The notes under the pieces: model-generated
Told to the model about the DNA's origin: nothing
Databases searched by the model: none
What the model saw: the letters and a program-made list of their open reading frames with translations, nothing else
Shown here: positions 9,074 to 18,237 of the stretch, piece after piece
Numbering within the stretch: the first letter of the stretch is position 1
Layout of the letters: every line of letters starts with the position of its first letter
Made by a program: the position numbers and the translations under genes
Assembly: GCA_017854585.1 (NCBI GenBank)
Contig: JAFMHK010000006.1
Span: 38,362-102,361, forward strand
Direction of reading: 5' to 3'
DNA: 64,000 bases
From: Paracoccaceae bacterium
GTDB taxonomy: Bacteria; Pseudomonadota; Alphaproteobacteria; Rhodobacterales; Rhodobacteraceae

Positions 9074-9627
9074 GGGGGCTGGTCCTGTGCCTTGCGTTCT
9101 GCGCGGCCCCGGTGCTGGCGCAATCGCCGCTGCCCTTTGACGTCGGCGGCGCGTTTTCCTTGACCGATCAGGCCGGGGCCACGCGCACGCAGGCCGACCC
9201 CGACGGTCTGCCGCAGCTGTTGTTCTTCGGGTATGCCAATTGCCAAGAGATCTGTTCGGCAACGCTGCCGATGATGGCGGATGTGGCCGATATTCTGGCG
9301 GCGCGCGATGTGGCGCTGCGGCTGGTCATGGTGACGGTGGACCCTGCGCGCGACACGGTGGCGACGCTTGGCCCGGCATTGGCCCGGATCAGGCCGGGGT
9401 TCGTCGGGCTGACAGGGTCAGACGCGGCGCTGCAGATTGCCTATGACGCCTATCAGGTCGACAGCGAAGAGGTGTTTTTCGACCCTGAATTCGGCCCCGT
9501 GTTGGCCCATGGCAGTTTCATTTACCTGTTGGATGGCGCGGGGGCCGTGCAAACCTTGCTGCCGCCGATCTTGGCCGCCGATCAGGTGGCCGATATCGTC
9601 GCGGGCTATCTGGAGCCGTCAGGGTGA
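9070..9627 (+). CDS. SCO1/SenC family copper chaperone
   Basis: SCO proteins are periplasm-facing thioredoxin-fold proteins that bind copper and help assemble the CuA centre of cytochrome c oxidase. The 185-residue product has a signal sequence, the metal-binding CxxxC motif C58-QEI-C62 and the third ligand H147 in AHGSFIYLLD. The expected MVTVDPARDT strand follows the motif. The start is GTG, overlapping the previous stop by four bases. Its genes of known relatives often lie near oxidase or copper-trafficking genes; here the neighbours are two unknown secreted proteins and a rhodanese. Confidence 0.9.
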   Translation: MRGLVLCLAFCAAPVLAQSPLPFDVGGAFSLTDQAGATRTQADPDGLPQLLFFGYANCQEICSATLPMMADVADILAARDVALRLVMVTVDPARDTVATLGPALARIRPGFVGLTGSDAALQIAYDAYQVDSEEVFFDPEFGPVLAHGSFIYLLDGAGAVQTLLPPILAADQVADIVAGYLEPSG

Positions 9628-10091
9628 TGGTCGACCGACGGGTGGTTGTTGTGGGCGGGGTTGCGGGGCTGCTGGTGGGTGGCGGCGCGCTGGCGCTTGG
9701 TGGCGACAGGTTCCTTTACGCGGTTTTGCGGCCCGGATTTTCCGGCCCCAGCCTGCGCGTACAGGAGGCGTTTGAACAGGCCTCGGTCGAGGACATCACG
9801 TTGGTCGATATCCGGCGGCCCGATGAATGGGCAGCCACCGGGTCGCCCCGCTATGGTCACCGGCTGGATATGCAGCGCGATGATTTCGTGGCGGCGTTGA
9901 CGCGGCTGGTCGAGGGGGACCGCAACGCGCCCATTGCGTTGATCTGTGCGCGCGGCGTGCGGTCGGCGCGGTTGTCCAACCAGCTGATGGAGGCAGGGTT
10001 CACCAACATCATCGACGTGCCCGAGGGCATGTTGGGGTCGGATGCCGGGCCGGGATGGTTGGATTGGGGCCTGCCGGTCGAACATGATTAG
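9627..10091 (+). CDS. Membrane-anchored rhodanese-domain protein
   Basis: The 154-residue protein has an N-terminal hydrophobic anchor (about residues 5-26) and one rhodanese fold. The catalytic Cys is C107 in the loop CARGVRS, which matches the CxxxxR active-site pattern, so the domain is likely active in sulfur transfer. TLVDIRRPDEW is the typical first rhodanese motif. The start overlaps the SCO stop in TGATG, and the end overlaps the esterase start by eight bases. The anchor should place the domain in the periplasm next to the other products of this operon. Confidence 0.85.
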   Translation: MVDRRVVVVGGVAGLLVGGGALALGGDRFLYAVLRPGFSGPSLRVQEAFEQASVEDITLVDIRRPDEWAATGSPRYGHRLDMQRDDFVAALTRLVEGDRNAPIALICARGVRSARLSNQLMEAGFTNIIDVPEGMLGSDAGPGWLDWGLPVEHD

Positions 10092-10902
10092 AGGCGCGCT
10101 TGCGATACTGGCGGCGTTGTTTGCCAGCCCCGCCGCCGCAGGATGTCTGGATGATCCCGCCCCCTGCAGTGTGCCCCTTGGGACCTATCATCTGGCGTTG
10201 CCCGACGATCAGGACGGCCCGGTGCCCGCGATGATCTTCTTGCATGGCGCGGGGGGCAGCGGCATGGGCGCAATCAGCAACACCGGCATCTCGGCCACAT
10301 TGCTGGCGCGTGGCTATGCCGTCATCGGACCCAACGGGCTGGACCGCGAAGGGCGGTTCGGAACCGGCTGGTATTTTCACCCCGAACGGCCCCGGCTGCG
10401 CGACGAGGCCGCGTTTCTGCGCGAGGTGCGTGACGACGTGGTGGCGCGGTTCGGGGTTGATGGTGCGCGCGTGATCCTTGCGGGGTTTTCGGTGGGCGGG
10501 TCAATGACCAGCTATATCGCGTGCGAGGACCCGGACGCCTTTGCCGCCTATGCCCCGGTGGCGGGCAGTTTCTGGCGGCCGCACCCAACGGAATGCGCGG
10601 CCCCGGTGCGCCTGCTGCATACCCATGGCTGGCGCGATCAGACCGTGCCGTTGGAGGGGCGGCCGCTGCGCGACGGGGCGGTCTATCAGGGCGATGTCTG
10701 GGTTGCGATGCAGATCTGGCGGGAGGTCAACAGCTGCGCCATGCTGCGCCCCGATGCGTTTGACACCGAAGGCCGGTTCTGGCGTCGGCGGTGGGATGAC
10801 TGCACGCCCGGCACGGCGTTGGAATTCGCGCTGCATCCGGGGGGGCATGGCATCCCGCAGGGGTGGGCCACGATGACGCTCGATTGGTTCGAAGGCTTGT
10901 GA
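10084..10902 (+). CDS. Secreted alpha/beta-hydrolase, PHB depolymerase/feruloyl esterase-like (LpqC type)
   Basis: A 272-residue secreted hydrolase with signal peptide (MIRGALAILAALFASPAAAG). The nucleophile is S136 in GFSVGGS, the oxyanion region is FLHGAGGSG, and a late His in LHPGGHGIP completes the triad. The fold and motifs match the polyhydroxybutyrate depolymerase/acetyl-xylan or feruloyl esterase group (COG3509-like); the true ester substrate is not evident. It overlaps the rhodanese gene by eight bases. Its stop codon directly abuts the stop of opgH on the other strand, leaving no intergenic space. Confidence 0.83.
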   Translation: MIRGALAILAALFASPAAAGCLDDPAPCSVPLGTYHLALPDDQDGPVPAMIFLHGAGGSGMGAISNTGISATLLARGYAVIGPNGLDREGRFGTGWYFHPERPRLRDEAAFLREVRDDVVARFGVDGARVILAGFSVGGSMTSYIACEDPDAFAAYAPVAGSFWRPHPTECAAPVRLLHTHGWRDQTVPLEGRPLRDGAVYQGDVWVAMQIWREVNSCAMLRPDAFDTEGRFWRRRWDDCTPGTALEFALHPGGHGIPQGWATMTLDWFEGL

Positions 10903-12783
10903 CTATTGCGCCGCGATCGTGTCCTGCGCGTCCAATAGGCGTTCAAAGCGCCGCCGCTCGGTCTTGGCGCGCCGGATGATGGTGGGGGCGTTCAGGGTTT
11001 CAGGCGTTCCCAGATAACGATGCGACCACCGATGTGCGGCCAGATCGACGCCGCTGAGCGCGGAGAGCGCGATGGCGGCCGCAAGGCTGAGCGCGATGGG
11101 CGCAAGCCAAGGGCTGATCAGGCCAAGCCACATGCCTGCCAGCAACAAGATGCCAATCAGCGTTTCGAGGGCGTGGAACTTGGCCAGCGTGCGGAGGCCA
11201 TAATGGCCACCATGACGGGTCTGCGGGGTCCAAGCCACGCGGATGCCGACGATGGACCGCGCCACGGCAAGCGATTGCTGGATCATCAAGATCGGTGCGT
11301 AGAGGATGGACAGCGCGATTTCCGTCAGCAACGACGCCGTGAATTGCCGCAAACCACCCAGATTGCGCAGGCGCAGCCCCGCGTGGTGGATGGTGCCCGC
11401 CGCGATCAGTTTGGGCGCCAGCAACATGCCATACATGAAGATCAGGATCGCCAGATTGTTCGTCGTCGTCATTTCCGGCCACGTGACCTGCGGGTTCAGA
11501 CCGCTGAAATAGGCGATGACGTTAATCTGTTCGCCGTTCCCGATCAGCGCCCACACGATCAGCAGGGCAAACCATGCCGGCGCCAGCAGATACCCCATGG
11601 CCCCGGAAAACAGGTGGAACCGCGAGACCGGGTGTAACCCGCGCGTGGCCAGCAGGCCAAGGTGTTGCAGGTTGCCCTGACACCAGCGCCGGTCGCGCAG
11701 GATATAATCGATCAGCGTCGGGGGCGCCTCTTCGTAACTGCCCTCGATCCGGGGCAGGAACCGCACGGCCCAGCCCGCGCGGCGCAGCAGCCCCGCCTCG
11801 ACGAAGTCATGCGACAAGATCATCCGGTTTCCCCTGCGTGCGCGGACCTGTGGCAGGCCGGCACAGGCGGCGAAGGCGGCGCTGCGGATGATGGCGTTAT
11901 GGCCCCAGTAATTTCCCTCGCGGCCAGACCAGCGTGCCAGTCCTTCGGCCAAGGGCGTGCCGTAGATGCGGCTGGAAAACTGCTGGACCCGGCCAAAGAC
12001 AGTGCACGCGCCATAGAGCATGGGAAACGATTGGATCAGGCCTGCGGCGGGGTCACGGGCCAGCGCGTCGGTCAGGGCGACGATGGCGCGCGCGCTCATC
12101 AGGCTGTCGGCGTCCAGCACCAGCATCGCGGCATGTGCGCCGCCCCAGTGTTCGACCCAGTCGGCCAGATTTCCGACCTTGCCTTCGGTGTTTTCCGCGC
12201 GGCGGCGGTAATGGATGGCTGCGGCGGGAAATTGGGCGCGCAAGGCGAAGAACGCCCTGATCTCGCGCACGGCGATGGCGTCATCGCGTGTGTCGGACAA
12301 GATGAACAGGGTATAGCGGTGCGCGTTGGGCGTGGTGGCCAGCCCGGCCAGCATGGCGGCGGCGTTTCCAAAAACGTCGGACGGGCTTTCGTTATACACA
12401 GGCACCAGCAGCGCCACATCTTGGGCGGTAACCGGACCTTCGGGGGGCGGGCGCATGGGCCGCAACACAAGTGCCGCGATACCAAGGGTCGCGGTGCTGA
12501 CCGACAGGGCGATCCAGAAGAACGTGACCGCGATGGTGGCGATCAGCGCGGTTTCGAACCACGTCAGCCCATCCATGGAGAACCAGTCGGTGAAGGCCGC
12601 GACAAGGCCAAGCGTGGTCAAGATGGCCGGGCCGAAGGTGGCCGCGCGCCACAGCCCCGCCTGACCACGTTCGACCGTCGCGGGGGCATTGGCGTCGCGG
12701 TAGGGGCGGTTCAGTTGCTGGATCGGACGGCTGAGCGGGGCCTCGGGCGGCATCCAGTTGAACAGGGGGGTAAGGTCGGTCAT
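10903..12783 (-). CDS. opgH: Glucans biosynthesis glucosyltransferase OpgH (MdoH)
   Basis: OpgH is the inner-membrane glucosyltransferase that polymerises UDP-glucose into the linear backbone of osmoregulated periplasmic glucans and moves it to the periplasm. The 626-residue protein has two N-terminal membrane helices, a GT2 domain with LLVPVYNES, a DAD motif in MLVLDADSLMS, SHDFVEAGLL, and the RRWCQGN product-binding motif, followed by several C-terminal membrane helices. The ATG at 12783 overlaps the opgG stop (ATGA). It is the last gene of opgC-opgG-opgH. Confidence 0.94.
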   Translation of the reverse strand: MTDLTPLFNWMPPEAPLSRPIQQLNRPYRDANAPATVERGQAGLWRAATFGPAILTTLGLVAAFTDWFSMDGLTWFETALIATIAVTFFWIALSVSTATLGIAALVLRPMRPPPEGPVTAQDVALLVPVYNESPSDVFGNAAAMLAGLATTPNAHRYTLFILSDTRDDAIAVREIRAFFALRAQFPAAAIHYRRRAENTEGKVGNLADWVEHWGGAHAAMLVLDADSLMSARAIVALTDALARDPAAGLIQSFPMLYGACTVFGRVQQFSSRIYGTPLAEGLARWSGREGNYWGHNAIIRSAAFAACAGLPQVRARRGNRMILSHDFVEAGLLRRAGWAVRFLPRIEGSYEEAPPTLIDYILRDRRWCQGNLQHLGLLATRGLHPVSRFHLFSGAMGYLLAPAWFALLIVWALIGNGEQINVIAYFSGLNPQVTWPEMTTTNNLAILIFMYGMLLAPKLIAAGTIHHAGLRLRNLGGLRQFTASLLTEIALSILYAPILMIQQSLAVARSIVGIRVAWTPQTRHGGHYGLRTLAKFHALETLIGILLLAGMWLGLISPWLAPIALSLAAAIALSALSGVDLAAHRWSHRYLGTPETLNAPTIIRRAKTERRRFERLLDAQDTIAAQ

Positions 12784-14294
12784 GCCGTCCACCGATAAAG
12801 CCAGACCTCGGACACGAGTTGCCCGGCGCGACGCAATTGGGCGCGCATCTCGATTGCGGTCTGGTCGCCGGGGGTGAAGCTGAATGCCAGCCGGACGCCG
12901 CCCGTGCCGGGGTTGCGTTCCAGAATGCCGGTGGACAGGTCCACGGTGCCGGCGCTGATATGATGGGTCAATTCCGCCACATCGCCCGACAGGGCCGGGT
13001 GATCTTCGAAATCGATCGCGACCACGGTGGCGGAACGGTCGTAATTGCCGCCGATCCGGGTGTTGGTCACGGCGGCCACATCAGGCAGACCACCGGGCCC
13101 GTCGCCCCATTGCATCCGATAGGCGAAGTCATAGGGCTGGCCCGCCGGGATCACCGCACGGGGGCGCCAATAAGCGACGATATTGTCGTACACCTCGAGA
13201 TCTGCGGGGATCTCGACCAGTTGCACGGAGCCTGCGCCCCAATCCCCCTCGGGGGTGATCCAGAGCGAGGGGCGGTTTTCATAGCGCGCTTCGAAATCGG
13301 CGTAATCTTCCACACGGCGGGTGCGCTGCATCAGGCCAAAGCCACGCGGGCCGTCATCGACGAAGTGGCTGATCTGCAGGGTGCGCGGGTTGGCCAAGGG
13401 CCGCCACAACCGTTCGCCGGCATTGTTCCATGCCAGCAAGCCTTCGCTGTCGTGGACCGCCGGGCGGAAATCATCGAAACGGATATGGTTGGTATCGTCG
13501 AACAAGAACATCGAGGTCAGCGCGCCGATCCCCACATGGTCCAGATCGACGCGCGGGAACAGCGTGGCGCGCACGGCCACATTGGTCGGGCGTCCGGGTT
13601 CGATCACGAAGGAATAAAGGCCGGTCAACGACGGGCTGTCCATCATTGCGTGGACGTGAAAGGCGGTGTCGCCGGGGTGTGGCGCCTCGACCCAGAAGCG
13701 GGTGAATTCTGGGAATTCCTCGCCGGTCGCATCGCCGGTGCCAAGCGCGAGACCGCGCGCCGAAATGCCGTAATTCTGCCGATTGGCAATGGCGCGGAAA
13801 TAGCTGGCGCCTTGGAACACCATGAATTCTTCGTAGATGCCGGGGGTGTTCAGTTCGGCCCGCAGGCGCAGGCCGGAATACCCCATGCGTGTGTCAACCG
13901 GCATGGTCGGGAACTGGTCGGTGGTATCGAACAGGTCGATGTCAAAGCCAAGGGTGCGGGCCATGCCGTCTTCGACGATGTTGATTTCGACGGGGCGCGG
14001 AAAATAGAGGCCAGCGGGGAACATATCCAGTTGCAGGGGGCGGTCGGTGTCCGCCCAGATGCCACGTTGACTGTTGAACCAGATCATCCGGTATTGATCG
14101 TAGGACAAGTTCAGCCATTCCTCGGGCACGCGGGTGCCGGGGGTGTAGGGTGCTGCGGCCAGCGTCTGCGCCTCGGCCAGAAGCGCGTTCAGGGAAAACG
14201 GTGCCTCGGCCACGACAACCTCGGCGCGGGCGGCGGCGGGCATCGCGGCAAAGGCGGTGGCCGTTGCCAACAGGGTGCGGCGGGTCACGTTCAT
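12780..14294 (-). CDS. opgG: Periplasmic glucan biosynthesis protein OpgG
   Basis: OpgG acts in the periplasm on the glucan backbone made by OpgH and is needed for osmoregulated periplasmic glucan synthesis. The 504-residue protein starts MNVTRRTLLATATAFAAMPA, a twin-Arg-like signal, then has the OpgG/OpgD beta-sandwich (PFSLNALLAEAQ, LSYDQYRMIWF, RMGYSGLRLR). I chose ATG 14294 because it overlaps the opgC stop (ATGA) and begins directly at the signal; an in-frame ATG 18 bases upstream would only add residues inside opgC. OpgD is a paralogue with a Tat signal, so an OpgD-type role is possible. Confidence 0.92.
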   Translation of the reverse strand: MNVTRRTLLATATAFAAMPAAARAEVVVAEAPFSLNALLAEAQTLAAAPYTPGTRVPEEWLNLSYDQYRMIWFNSQRGIWADTDRPLQLDMFPAGLYFPRPVEINIVEDGMARTLGFDIDLFDTTDQFPTMPVDTRMGYSGLRLRAELNTPGIYEEFMVFQGASYFRAIANRQNYGISARGLALGTGDATGEEFPEFTRFWVEAPHPGDTAFHVHAMMDSPSLTGLYSFVIEPGRPTNVAVRATLFPRVDLDHVGIGALTSMFLFDDTNHIRFDDFRPAVHDSEGLLAWNNAGERLWRPLANPRTLQISHFVDDGPRGFGLMQRTRRVEDYADFEARYENRPSLWITPEGDWGAGSVQLVEIPADLEVYDNIVAYWRPRAVIPAGQPYDFAYRMQWGDGPGGLPDVAAVTNTRIGGNYDRSATVVAIDFEDHPALSGDVAELTHHISAGTVDLSTGILERNPGTGGVRLAFSFTPGDQTAIEMRAQLRRAGQLVSEVWLYRWTA

Positions 14295-15532
14295 TTCGCG
14301 GCTGCCCGCCATGGCTGGCTTTTGAAGAACGCCAGCGCATAGGCCATACCGATCAGGATCGCGACGCCGATCAGGTTCCCGGCCACGACGTTGAACGTGC
14401 TGCGCCCGATCTGGTCCCAGACGAACCCGATGATCCGCGCCAGCACCATCGAGACAAGGAAGATGCCAAGCGACTGCTGGCCGACCTTGGTCAGCAAGCC
14501 GATCACCTTGGCCCAGATCCGTGCGGCAAGCCCGGTGCCGGTCACGATCAACCGTTGTCCGCCTTCACCCGCGACCGCGTAACCCAGATAGGCCAGTGCC
14601 AGAAATTGCGCGAACCGCAGGACGCCAAAGTCGGACTTGTTGAACCAGCCTGAGTTGTCGGTGCGCCAGTCGCGCGCCCAGTCAAGGTCAAGTTCGCGGA
14701 TGCCGACGTTCGACAGCGGCACGTTCAAGACCACGATCGCCAGCGCCAGACCGATCAGCCAACGGTTCAGGGGCGGTGCCGGTATCCAGCCGCGCATGAA
14801 CGCGAACCCGGTGAAAAAGATCAGTTGCCAGCCGAAGGGATTGAAGAACCATTGCCGGTCCGACCACGGTTCGGCGGGCAGGGACAGGTGCAGATGGCCC
14901 AGACCCAATGCCTCCAGCAGGGCGCCCTGCGCGAAGATCCACAGGCTGACGGATACGGCGGCCAGCAGCCACAGGTTCGCCCGCGCCAGCCCCATCACGA
15001 TCGGAAGCATCATCAAGATGGCCATATACATGGGCAGAATGTCGAAATAATTTGGCACGTAGGTCAGTGTGAACAGGCCCACAAGCTGCGGCCCCGGCTC
15101 GCTGAAGAACCGCCAGAGGTTCAGGGTGCCGATATAGACGGTTTCGAACGCCCCGGTCATGTCGATGCCCGCCAGCAGCATTGCCAGCACGAAGAACATC
15201 CCCAGATGCGCCCAGTAAACCTGCCAGACCCGATAGGCCACGCGGGCAGTGCCAAGGCCCCAGCCTGCACGGTCAAAGCTGCCGCCGAACGCGATGGCCG
15301 ACGCCATCCCCGAGCAAAACACGAACATCTCGGTGGCGTCGGAAAAGCCCCAGCGGGCGGGGATCCACGAGGTGAAGAAATTGCCGGGCGTATGCGCGAA
15401 CAGGATGATGATCATGGCGATGCCGCGATAGAAATCCAGACGTGGGTCACGGACCCGCGCAGCCGGATGGGCGCGCGGCGCGGTGGCTGCGGCCGGGGGC
15501 TGGCGCATTTCATCAGGTGTGGTGGCAACCAT
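14291..15532 (-). CDS. opgC: OpgC-family membrane acyltransferase (glucan succinylation)
   Basis: A 413-residue integral membrane protein with about ten hydrophobic helices. DPRLDFYRGIAMIIILFAH near the N-terminus is the hallmark of OpgC proteins, the acyltransferase-3-like enzymes that add succinyl groups to periplasmic glucans. It is the first gene of opgC-opgG-opgH, each overlapping the next by four bases. I placed the start at ATG 15532; a GTG nine bases upstream is an alternative. Succinylation makes the glucan anionic, which fits osmoregulation in a saline habitat (inference). Confidence 0.9.
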   Translation of the reverse strand: MVATTPDEMRQPPAAATAPRAHPAARVRDPRLDFYRGIAMIIILFAHTPGNFFTSWIPARWGFSDATEMFVFCSGMASAIAFGGSFDRAGWGLGTARVAYRVWQVYWAHLGMFFVLAMLLAGIDMTGAFETVYIGTLNLWRFFSEPGPQLVGLFTLTYVPNYFDILPMYMAILMMLPIVMGLARANLWLLAAVSVSLWIFAQGALLEALGLGHLHLSLPAEPWSDRQWFFNPFGWQLIFFTGFAFMRGWIPAPPLNRWLIGLALAIVVLNVPLSNVGIRELDLDWARDWRTDNSGWFNKSDFGVLRFAQFLALAYLGYAVAGEGGQRLIVTGTGLAARIWAKVIGLLTKVGQQSLGIFLVSMVLARIIGFVWDQIGRSTFNVVAGNLIGVAILIGMAYALAFFKSQPWRAAAK

Positions 15533-15564
15533 ACGCGTCACTTTTTTCTGCTGTGCAGCATCGA

Positions 15565-16926
15565 TTACGCTGCAGGTGCGTGATTGCCAAGGCCCGACGC
15601 GCGGCGACCGGCGGCTATCAGCGCATGGCGCGCGCTTGCATAAGCATCCTCGTGGCCTTTGCGCTGTGCACTGCGCTCGGCCAGAATGGCCTCGGCCTCA
15701 TCGAGGTGACCCGCGCGTATGCCCGCGTCGATGGTAAGCCGTTCGAACACGTCGCGTTGGGCGTGACTGCCGCCGGCCTGTCGCAGGGTCGTGCGGGCGC
15801 GTGCAAGGTTTACGAAGGCGGCGGAATACCGGGCCTCGCCAAAGGCCTCCAACCCGGCGGCGGCGGACAGGCCCGGGTTCGCCATGGCGCGGTGTGTGTC
15901 GGTTTTGGCGGCGTGGGCATCGCGGTGCAACCGGCCCATCATTTCGGCAATCGCGGTTTCACGGTGGTCGCCGACAAGCGCCATCAGATAGTGAAGATCG
16001 GCAAAGACAAGGCAGCCGTCGGCGGTGCGGTTCGCCGAAAAATCCGCGAGTTCTTCCCAACGGTCACCTACGTCCACCCCCTCCAGTTCCAACCGGCTGA
16101 GCAGCGATGTGGCGTTTGAGATGTCGCGGTAGTCATCGGTCTTGTCGGCCCTGATCTGCCGATCATACAGTGCCATGACCTGATCGATCTGTCCCAGATC
16201 CAGATGCATCAACGCCTTGTGCCACCAGACGTGATAGCGGAAATTATTGCAGTGCGCCCACGCGGTTTCGCGCGCCTCGAGCCATGCAATGCCGCCAACG
16301 GAATCGCCGGTCATGTCATGCACATGCGCCACCGCATGCAAACCCCATGCATCGTCGGCAGACAGGTCCAGCCCGGCCCGGCCGGTGCTGCGCGCACGGT
16401 CGTAGTCTCCGGTTTCCTCAAGCGCAAAGGCATAGCATCCCATCAGGTAACCGCGCGCGGCATGATCGGCCCCATAGCCCGGCATCACCTGTTCCAGCGT
16501 GCGGCGCATACCGGGCGCATCGCCCAGCACAAAGCGCACGGCATGGTCCAGTTTCATCGTCAGCGCATCGCCGGGGTAGTCGCGCAAAATGGCGGCAAAC
16601 TGTTCCAACGCACCGATCAGCGAGCCGTTCAGCCACAGGTGCAGGGCTGCGACGTAGGCGCGGTCGCGCGGGTGACTGGGCTGCGCGGCCTTGGCCAGCC
16701 GCAGGGCGTCTTGGGCGGTTGCGATCAATTCCCGACGGCCAAGCAGCAGGTAGAACATGCCTTTCACGGCGTGGCCCAACGCAAAATCGGGCGCTGCGGC
16801 CAACACAGCGCCCAGATGCTGCGGGGTGCTGGCTCCATGGGCCAGAAAGGCCATCTGGGTCGCGTTCCAATCGGCCAGCGCGGCCGGATCGCCCAGCATG
16901 GTCGGTTGGTCAAAAATATCTAGCAT
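15565..16926 (-). CDS. Tetratricopeptide-repeat protein, TTC38-like
   Basis: The 453-residue product is all-helical with TPR-like pairs, for example LGHAVKGMFYLLLGRRELI and a distinctive stretch GLHAVAHVHDMTGDSVGGIAWLE followed by NNFRYHVWWHKALMHLDLG, which is typical of bacterial proteins related to tetratricopeptide repeat protein 38. No catalytic motif is evident. I placed the start at ATG 16926, preceded by AGGG; the frame is open upstream but the extra sequence is not protein-like. It lies on the same strand as the opg operon and 33 bases before it. The cellular role is unknown. Confidence 0.8.
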   Translation of the reverse strand: MLDIFDQPTMLGDPAALADWNATQMAFLAHGASTPQHLGAVLAAAPDFALGHAVKGMFYLLLGRRELIATAQDALRLAKAAQPSHPRDRAYVAALHLWLNGSLIGALEQFAAILRDYPGDALTMKLDHAVRFVLGDAPGMRRTLEQVMPGYGADHAARGYLMGCYAFALEETGDYDRARSTGRAGLDLSADDAWGLHAVAHVHDMTGDSVGGIAWLEARETAWAHCNNFRYHVWWHKALMHLDLGQIDQVMALYDRQIRADKTDDYRDISNATSLLSRLELEGVDVGDRWEELADFSANRTADGCLVFADLHYLMALVGDHRETAIAEMMGRLHRDAHAAKTDTHRAMANPGLSAAAGLEAFGEARYSAAFVNLARARTTLRQAGGSHAQRDVFERLTIDAGIRAGHLDEAEAILAERSAQRKGHEDAYASARHALIAAGRRASGLGNHAPAA

Positions 16927-17055
16927 TGTCGCGGCACCCTGCCTTTGGAAAAAGATGGTCAGGGGGAAAGCCTTACGCGGGCCACCGCACACGCACACAT
17001 AACACTCAGGTGAATAACGGGATTGTGAGGGGGGTGCCGCGCGCGCCGTGGCCAA

Positions 17056-18234
17056 TCAGGGCTTGGCGGCAAGCATGCGAAGAACGGTTTCGGTATCTTG
17101 TCCGAACCGGGGCGGAGCGTGGCGATACGTGACCGGCGTGCGTGAAAGCTTCAGCGGATTGCCGATCATCGGAACGGGGGCTGCAGTATCGTCATGGGGA
17201 ACCGCGATGGTCATGTCACGTGCCGCCACCTGATCCGAGGCAAAGACCTGATCCAGTGTCTGCACCGGGCCAACGGGAACGCCCGCCCCCTCCAACCCGG
17301 CCACAAGCGCGGCGCTGGTCATGATGGCGACCTGTGCCTCCACTTGCGGCAAAAGCGCCTCGCGGTTGGCAAGGCGGGCGGGGTTGGTCGCGAAGCGCGG
17401 ATCGCTGGGCAGGTCGGACATGCCGATCACGTCGCAGAAACGCCGGAACTGGGCGTCGTTGCCGACCGCCACAAGCACATGCCCGTCCATCGTGGCAAAC
17501 ACTTGATAAGGCACGATGTTGGGGTGCGCATTGCCGCGCCGTTGCGGGACGTTGCCCGACACGAGGTAATTCACGCCTTCGTTGATCAGCCAGGCAATCT
17601 GGCTATCGACGAGGGCCACGTCGATATGTTGGCCTTCGCCGGTCCTTTCCTTGTGACGCAGCGCGGCCAGGATGCCCACGGTCGCATACATCCCGCACAT
17701 CACATCGGCGATGCCGACGCCCACTTTCATCGGCTGCCCCGTGGGGTCGCCCGTCAGGGACATCATGCCGCCAAAGCCCTGCGCCATCAGGTCATAGCCG
17801 GGTTTCGCGCGGTTCGGGCCGGTCTGCCCAAAGCCCGAGATGGAGCAATAGACCAGCCCCGGAAAGGCGGCCAGCATCGTCGCTGCATCCAGCCCGTATT
17901 TGGCCAGCCCGCCGGGTTTGAAGTTCTCGATCATGATGTCGGCGGTGGCGGCAAGCGCGCGCACCTGCGCCTGCCCGTCGGGGGTGGTGATATCAATCGC
18001 GACAGATAACTTGTTGCGGTTGGCGGCGATGAAGTAGGCCGACAGATCGGTTGCTTGCCCATCGGCGCCGGTAACATAGGGAGGGCCCCATTGGCGGGTG
18101 TCATCACCCCCGGTGACGGGGTTTTCGACCTTGATCACCTCGGCCCCCAGATCGCCCAGCAACTGCGTGCAGGTCGGCCCGGCAAGAATCCGGCTGAGGT
18201 CGAGGATGCGGATGCCATCAAGTGCGCCGGTCAT
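17056..18234 (-). CDS. Class III CoA-transferase (CaiB/BaiF/Frc family)
   Basis: This enzyme moves coenzyme A between carboxylic acids through covalent enzyme intermediates. The 392-residue protein has the family N-terminus (GIRILDLSRILAGP..LLGDLGAEVIKVE) and the nucleophilic Asp D148 in KPGYDLMAQ. The substrates cannot be read from sequence. It lies three bases downstream of a gene for a ThDP-dependent enzyme on the same strand, so the two probably act on linked substrates. Formyl-CoA transferase plus oxalyl-CoA decarboxylase is a known pairing of these two families, but the partner here does not look like oxalyl-CoA decarboxylase. Confidence 0.9.
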   Translation of the reverse strand: MTGALDGIRILDLSRILAGPTCTQLLGDLGAEVIKVENPVTGGDDTRQWGPPYVTGADGQATDLSAYFIAANRNKLSVAIDITTPDGQAQVRALAATADIMIENFKPGGLAKYGLDAATMLAAFPGLVYCSISGFGQTGPNRAKPGYDLMAQGFGGMMSLTGDPTGQPMKVGVGIADVMCGMYATVGILAALRHKERTGEGQHIDVALVDSQIAWLINEGVNYLVSGNVPQRRGNAHPNIVPYQVFATMDGHVLVAVGNDAQFRRFCDVIGMSDLPSDPRFATNPARLANREALLPQVEAQVAIMTSAALVAGLEGAGVPVGPVQTLDQVFASDQVAARDMTIAVPHDDTAAPVPMIGNPLKLSRTPVTYRHAPPRFGQDTETVLRMLAAKP

Positions 18235-18237
18235 GGC

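Noticed and set aside
10900-10905. Bidirectional terminator between the esterase gene and opgH
   Set aside because: The two stop codons abut directly and no hairpin or T run lies between or immediately beside them.
11020-14342. Long plus-strand open frames opposite opgH and opgG
   Set aside because: They are antisense shadows of GC-rich coding genes, with Arg/Gly/His-rich low-complexity translations and no domains.
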